A stretch of 64,000 nt of DNA, from the NCBI GenBank assembly GCA_032358165.1, contig JAALGY010000061.1:1302001-1366000 (forward strand), read 5' to 3'. The stretch comes from Diplosphaera chodatii (Eukaryota > Chlorophyta > Trebouxiophyceae > Prasiolales > Stichococcaceae). Every line of letters starts with the position of its first letter. The stretch's first letter is position 1. A program made the position numbers and the translations under genes. Shown piece after piece: positions 59,710 through 64,000 of the stretch. Below the pieces are notes generated by a model that was not told where the DNA came from, searched no databases, and saw nothing but the letters and a program-made list of their open reading frames with translations.

Positions 59710-62700
59710 TCACTTGCTGCAGACCCTCAGCTCCGCCGAGAAGCACCAGTTGAGGGCAAAGGTGCCGGTGCCGCCGCGCGCCACAGCGCCCGTCACCGCC
59801 ACAGATGTGCCGCGTTTGCTCCTGCAGCAACCACACATCTCTTGGCACTCGCCCACTTTGGCTCTGCGATGAGTTGTGCAGCAGCAGCCCCTCGCTGCTG
59901 CACCATGCGCCCGGATACAGCTTTCACAGTACATTGCAGCGTCGGCGGTGGGGCTGCGACCGTGCAGACGAAGCAGACTGGCAAGGGTTGTGGCGGTAAG
60001 TGAAGGAAGCATTCTGACAAGCTTCAAGTGGCCTCACCACATGCCGCCGACGGGGGCTTCGAACGTGACGAACAGGCGGTCGATGCCGCTCTGCCTCTTG
60101 ATGGTCGATATTGTGTTGCCATTGCGGTCAGTCACCGGTGTCAGGCCCTCTGCGCGTGAGGCAGCACAGGTCAGTTGCAGATTCCGGTCCGATGGCGGTC
60201 ATGACTGTCGGAAGCATGGCACAGCACTCTGCCCCAGTTGCATGGAAGCAGCAGCCTGACAGGCACAAAGCAGACTGGACGTCACTCACGGTCTAGGCGG
60301 AGGGATGACTTGATGATCTTCTGCGCTGTCAGGAATGGCACTGTGCTGCTGCGCACGGGCAGGCCCACCGTGATCCACTTGGCTCTCGGCGGAATGCATG
60401 GCAGCTGCAAGGCAGAAGCAAGCCGCTCAGCTGCGAGGCAATCTGCAACGAATGGTAATTGCTGCTGCAGACCAGATGGCAAAACAGCAGAAGCGTGTGT
60501 TGCGCAGCCACAGTGCAATTTCCACTGCACCTTCACAGCCACATTCGCCTTGTTGGACTGCACTGTCAGCGTCGCCGGGAGTATAGCGTCAGCTGCAGAA
60601 CAGCCATGCACACTGTCAGCCATCATGCGCACGGCTTAACTCCGAGTAATACCACGTTGCATCACCATCTGCTGCCCCGGGCAGGCTGCATGCATGTCAT
60701 GCTGACAGCAGGTCCAGCATGCCTCCTCAGAACAGATGACAGCGGTCATCAGGAGACAACTCACAGCAGGTGGTGGCTGTGCGGCTTTTCGCCACGGGCC
60801 GCACGCATCGGATGCGTTTGGAGCCGCCGCGGTACTGTGGGAGCAGGGTCTGATCAGTTAGAGAGCGTGGCAGTCGAGGGCTGTGGCTGTAAGCAAGCGG
60901 TTTCGTACTGCTGTGCTGAGCGCCGGATTCAGTGGCAGGACAAGAGGCTGCATGCAACCCAAGAGCCAGCGCTCACCGACATGAAGGGCGAGTCGACAGC
61001 CACGCACTGGCGGCAGCCGCCGAGTGCGCGGTACTGACCACCAGACCGGCACCTGCGAACCGCACACATGCATCGTGTTAACGAGCACCACGTCTCACAC
61101 ACGCCCGCTCCACCAGCACTTCTGTAAAGTGCAGATGTCCAGAGCTTGAATGCCATTGACGTCACCGGGCATGAATAGACTTACGTGGCAGGGGTGGCCG
61201 GCTTTGGCGGGGGCGGGGGCTCGCGGGCAGGTGGTGGCGGGGGCTTCTTGGCGGGCGGCGGCGGCGGCGATGGGGTCTTGGCAGGCGGCGGCGGGGGGCT
61301 TGCTGAAACAATTTCAAAGGATGCGGTGGTGATGCGACCAACGGTGGTTTCCCCCACCTCGGCGGCCTGCAGCGCGCACTCCACTAGGTACTGCCCTGCA
61401 GGGTGGGAACAGCACCGTCGTCAACACAATGTACTGTGCCATTGCAACCCTTGGCAACAGGTCAGCAGGGCGTGGTTGGTGCACTCAATGGGACCCGCCA
61501 TGATGAGCTTGCCTGGCGTGCTGGGGGCGCCCAGGAAGGACAGCGGGGCACCGCTGCGGTCCACGGCGAGGGCGCTGTTGAGTGATGGCTGCAGCCAGAA
61601 GCAGTCGTCGGCCTGGCTGACGGGCACGTCGCAGCCGACGGGGGTCAGCAGCCTGCGGCGGCCCGGGGGTCCGGGTGCGGCGCAAATCTGCAGGACACGG
61701 ACAGCACATCGTGAGCTCAGATGCGCCGGCTGCTGGCGGTCAAGGGATGTATACAGCGCAGCATTCGATTCAGGGCAGGCTGCTCATAGTAAGGACTGCT
61801 CAGCAAGCAGGATGTGTGCCGGTGCCAACCTTGCAGCGCGCAGCAAAGTTAGTGATTGTCGAGCGCAGCGAAATGGCGCCCAGGGTGTTGCCGAAGCAGG
61901 CGGAGGGGTCGTCGACGGTGCACACCACAGCTTCGAGGTCCATGGTCGGAAGCGTGCCGCCGACCACAACCTGCGCAGCATGCGTCATGCTGCACTTTCA
62001 AATGCAGAACACCCACTTCTGTGCACCTCGAGCGTGCACAGCAAGCGGTACACATCAGCTGAGTCGGACAGTGGGGGCGGGCCATCCACCACTCCAGGCT
62101 CTGGAACCCCGGCAGCAGCTTGCTCAGCCCGCCCCACATGTCGAGCAGCGCCAGGCGCGCAGACACCAGCTGCAGCCGCACCGGGTTCGGCGCCAGGTTG
62201 CTGATGCGCATGAGGCCGTACAGCGGCGGCGGCGGCGGTGGGCTGGCCGGCGGCGGGCTGGACAGCGGCGGTGGCGACGGCGGGTAGATTGTAAAGGTCA
62301 GTGAGGCCGTTGGCCCCAGCACGGTGTCCCCAGTCTGTAGCGTCGACATGGCGCACTGGACAAGGTAGTCGCCTGCGGTCAAGAACAACGTGGCCTGGCA
62401 CAGGCCTTTGGCGCCAGACAAAGCACAGGGCAGGGGTCCAGCAGCTACACAGCCTGGCCGGTGCATTGAGGTGCTCGTATGAGGCGGTGCTGTCTGTGGG
62501 CAGCCAGCACGGTTCAGGATGCCAGCCTGCCACCAGAAGCAGCGGGACAAGATACCGCAGCAGCAGCCTACCGGGGCTTCCAGGCGTGAACAGCGCAGTT
62601 AGGCCGTCGTAAGAGTACAGCGCCCCCGCGCTGAACGGACCTGCAGCTTGCAGCAAGCCGTGTGTTGAGCGGGGGCAGCTGCGCCAGGATGCCACCTCAC

Positions 62701-64000
62701 AGTGCGTGCGCAGGTCAGGGCTTGCAGCCGTTGTGCTCTTCACACTCACCATATAGTGGCACAAATGTTCCGTCTTGCATGGTGACGGTCGTGTCACACC
62801 CCGTTGCTGGACAGACCTGCGTGGCACGGCGCGCTTTCTCGGGGCTGCTGCGGATGCCAGGAGTGTACGCATGGCGCAGTCTGGCGACAGGACACACCCC
62901 AGGGTGCGCGCTCTGGCGTCAGGCCGCTGCAACCAGGGCCCGCGTGCAGGTGGGTGCGCACACCAGCATGCTGCCCACCTTGCAGTAGGCCTGCGTGGCA
63001 GAGGCGCCAATGGCGTATGTCTGCAGGTTGGCGAAGCACGTGGCCGCGTCGCCCCCCGCGCCGGCGCCGCACAGTGCGCCGTAGATGCTGAGCCGCAGCT
63101 GGGCGGGGAGGTTGCTGTAGGGCTCCACGGCGTTGATGCGGAGGACGGCCGTGGGCTGCGGCGGCGGCGGCGGCGTGGCGAGCACTGTGAACTCCAGGGC
63201 GGCCGCTGGCCCCAGGGTGGTCCCCGTGGCCTTCATGGCGCACTCGAAGAGAAAGCTGCCTGCGGGGGTGCACAGCATGGATCTCAATGACGCTCCTGTG
63301 CTGGGTGGTTAGCATTCCTGGGGGCCAGGGCGCGGCCACCGTGTGCATGCTTACAACGAGCGCAGAGCCGCCCCCGCTCACAGTTGCAACACACCCAGGT
63401 GGGCCACATGGCACCGACTGCTTGGGTGCAGCACGTTTGAGAGGCGGCACCTGGGTTGTTGAAATTGTAGGTGAAGGGGAAGGCCGTGTTGAAGCTGTAG
63501 AGATCAGGCGTGACCGTGCCAGCTGCACAATTGGGGCACATAATGTCATGAGCAAGTGCGCCTTTGACAGCAAACAGTGCAGCAATGCAATGTTGGGAGT
63601 AATGCAGTCCTCGTGAGCAAGCTGTGAGCTGGCGCATCTCACCAAGCCCCACAGCAGTGTCCGATGTGTTGACTGGAACAGCGCACGACCCTGAACCCCC
63701 TGCCGATGGGCACGCCTGCGCAGCATGACAACGTTGTACCTCTGCTTCTGGGCATCAAGGTCGCCAGATGGTCAGCTGCTAAGGCCACCTGGCAAGGCGC
63801 AGTCCGTTCCAGCGGATGGTTGCATGATGCTCGTCGGTGACTGGCCAACTGGTGCTGTGGAGACAGGCAGAGCACAACCCCGCGACATGCTGCGCACCTT
63901 GCAGTATGCTATGGGGCTGGTGGCAGCACTGGTGTACGTCGCCGGGTCATTGAAGCAGATTGCCGCGTCGCCCCCAGCGGCGTCGCTGCACAGCGCGCCG
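59710..64000 (-). CDS. Modular secreted protein, array member 7 (5' end outside window)
   Basis: Sixteen exons seen, 5' to 3': 63898-64000 (cut by the edge), 63643-63715, 63451-63522, 62979-63259, 62750-62816, 62572-62640, 62182-62372, 61830-61970, 61513-61687, 61185-61395, 60977-61052, 60765-60834, 60531-60592, 60290-60404, 60038-60149, 59710-59821 (about 643 residues in the window). The signal peptide is not in view. Repeats show NTSDTAVGLG, SFNTAFPFTYNFNNPG, SFLFECAMKATG, DYLVQCAMSTLQTGD, EAVVCTVDDPSACFG and QYLVECALQAAEVG. A Lys-containing Pro linker (AKKPPPPP) and the conserved C-terminal region ending NWCFSAELRVCSK follow. The exon 61513-61687 ends at a GC donor, as in members 4 and 5. 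All junctions seen are in phase. Confidence 0.8.

Noticed and set aside
24098..64000. Pherophorin or extensin identity for the array
   Set aside because: Proline tracts alone suggested it, but the cysteine spacing and motifs of the pherophorin domain are absent, and the C-terminal region is different.

Overview
The window is nuclear DNA from a green alga (Chlorophyta; core chlorophyte, class not resolved). The reasons are: GC-rich sequence; intron-dense genes with GT-AG and some GC-AG introns, mostly 50-500 bp; a plastid-type FAD oxidoreductase of the lycopene-cyclase-like plant family; a plant-type sphingolipid glucuronosyltransferase; and secreted proteins with SPPP-type (hydroxyproline-rich) linkers. 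No bacterial, viral or organellar genes, tRNAs, rRNAs or CRISPR arrays were seen. All exon maps were made by hand, by joining conserved protein segments at splice sites and checking that reading phase is kept across each junction.

Left part (1-23.2 kb), ordinary genes. A multi-pass membrane protein, probably FUSC-like, runs off the left edge (minus). It is followed by a 15-exon FAD-dependent oxidoreductase (2526-7798, minus), a probably plastid-targeted GNAT acetyltransferase (8697-10487, minus), a fatty acid 2-hydroxylase (11560-13335, plus), a bZIP transcription factor (14406-17050, minus) and an IPUT1-type inositolphosphorylceramide glucuronosyltransferase (19039-23167, plus). The hydroxylase and IPUT1 both tailor sphingolipids and lie within 12 kb of each other on the same strand.

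Right part (24.1-64 kb), one gene family. Seven head-to-tail minus-strand paralogues (called members 1-7 here, numbered left to right) encode secreted modular proteins. Each complete member has a signal peptide, one to six copies of a cysteine-containing beta-rich repeat, a proline-rich linker and a conserved C-terminal region of about 180 residues. That C-terminal region is encoded by six exons of almost invariant size. The repeats are encoded mostly by three-exon cassettes (about 70, 69 and 270-330 bp) with a 0-1, 1-1, 1-0 phase pattern, so whole cassettes can be added or lost without breaking frame. Members 1 and 2 are minimal 9-exon genes (410 and 402 aa). Members 3 and 4 are longer (17 and 20 exons, 767 and 970 aa). 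Members 5, 6 and 7 are also long; 7 leaves the window.

The array is evolving actively. Members 3 and 4 share blocks that look identical, introns included. Member 3 has lost the ancestral stop codon. Member 5 carries an exon-fusing, frame-breaking deletion. Member 6 has a reading-frame break in a GCC tract beside its signal peptide. Members 3-6 also share upstream sequence blocks at nearly constant distance from the start. I do not recognise this family. A cell-wall, extracellular-matrix or surface-recognition role is inference only.
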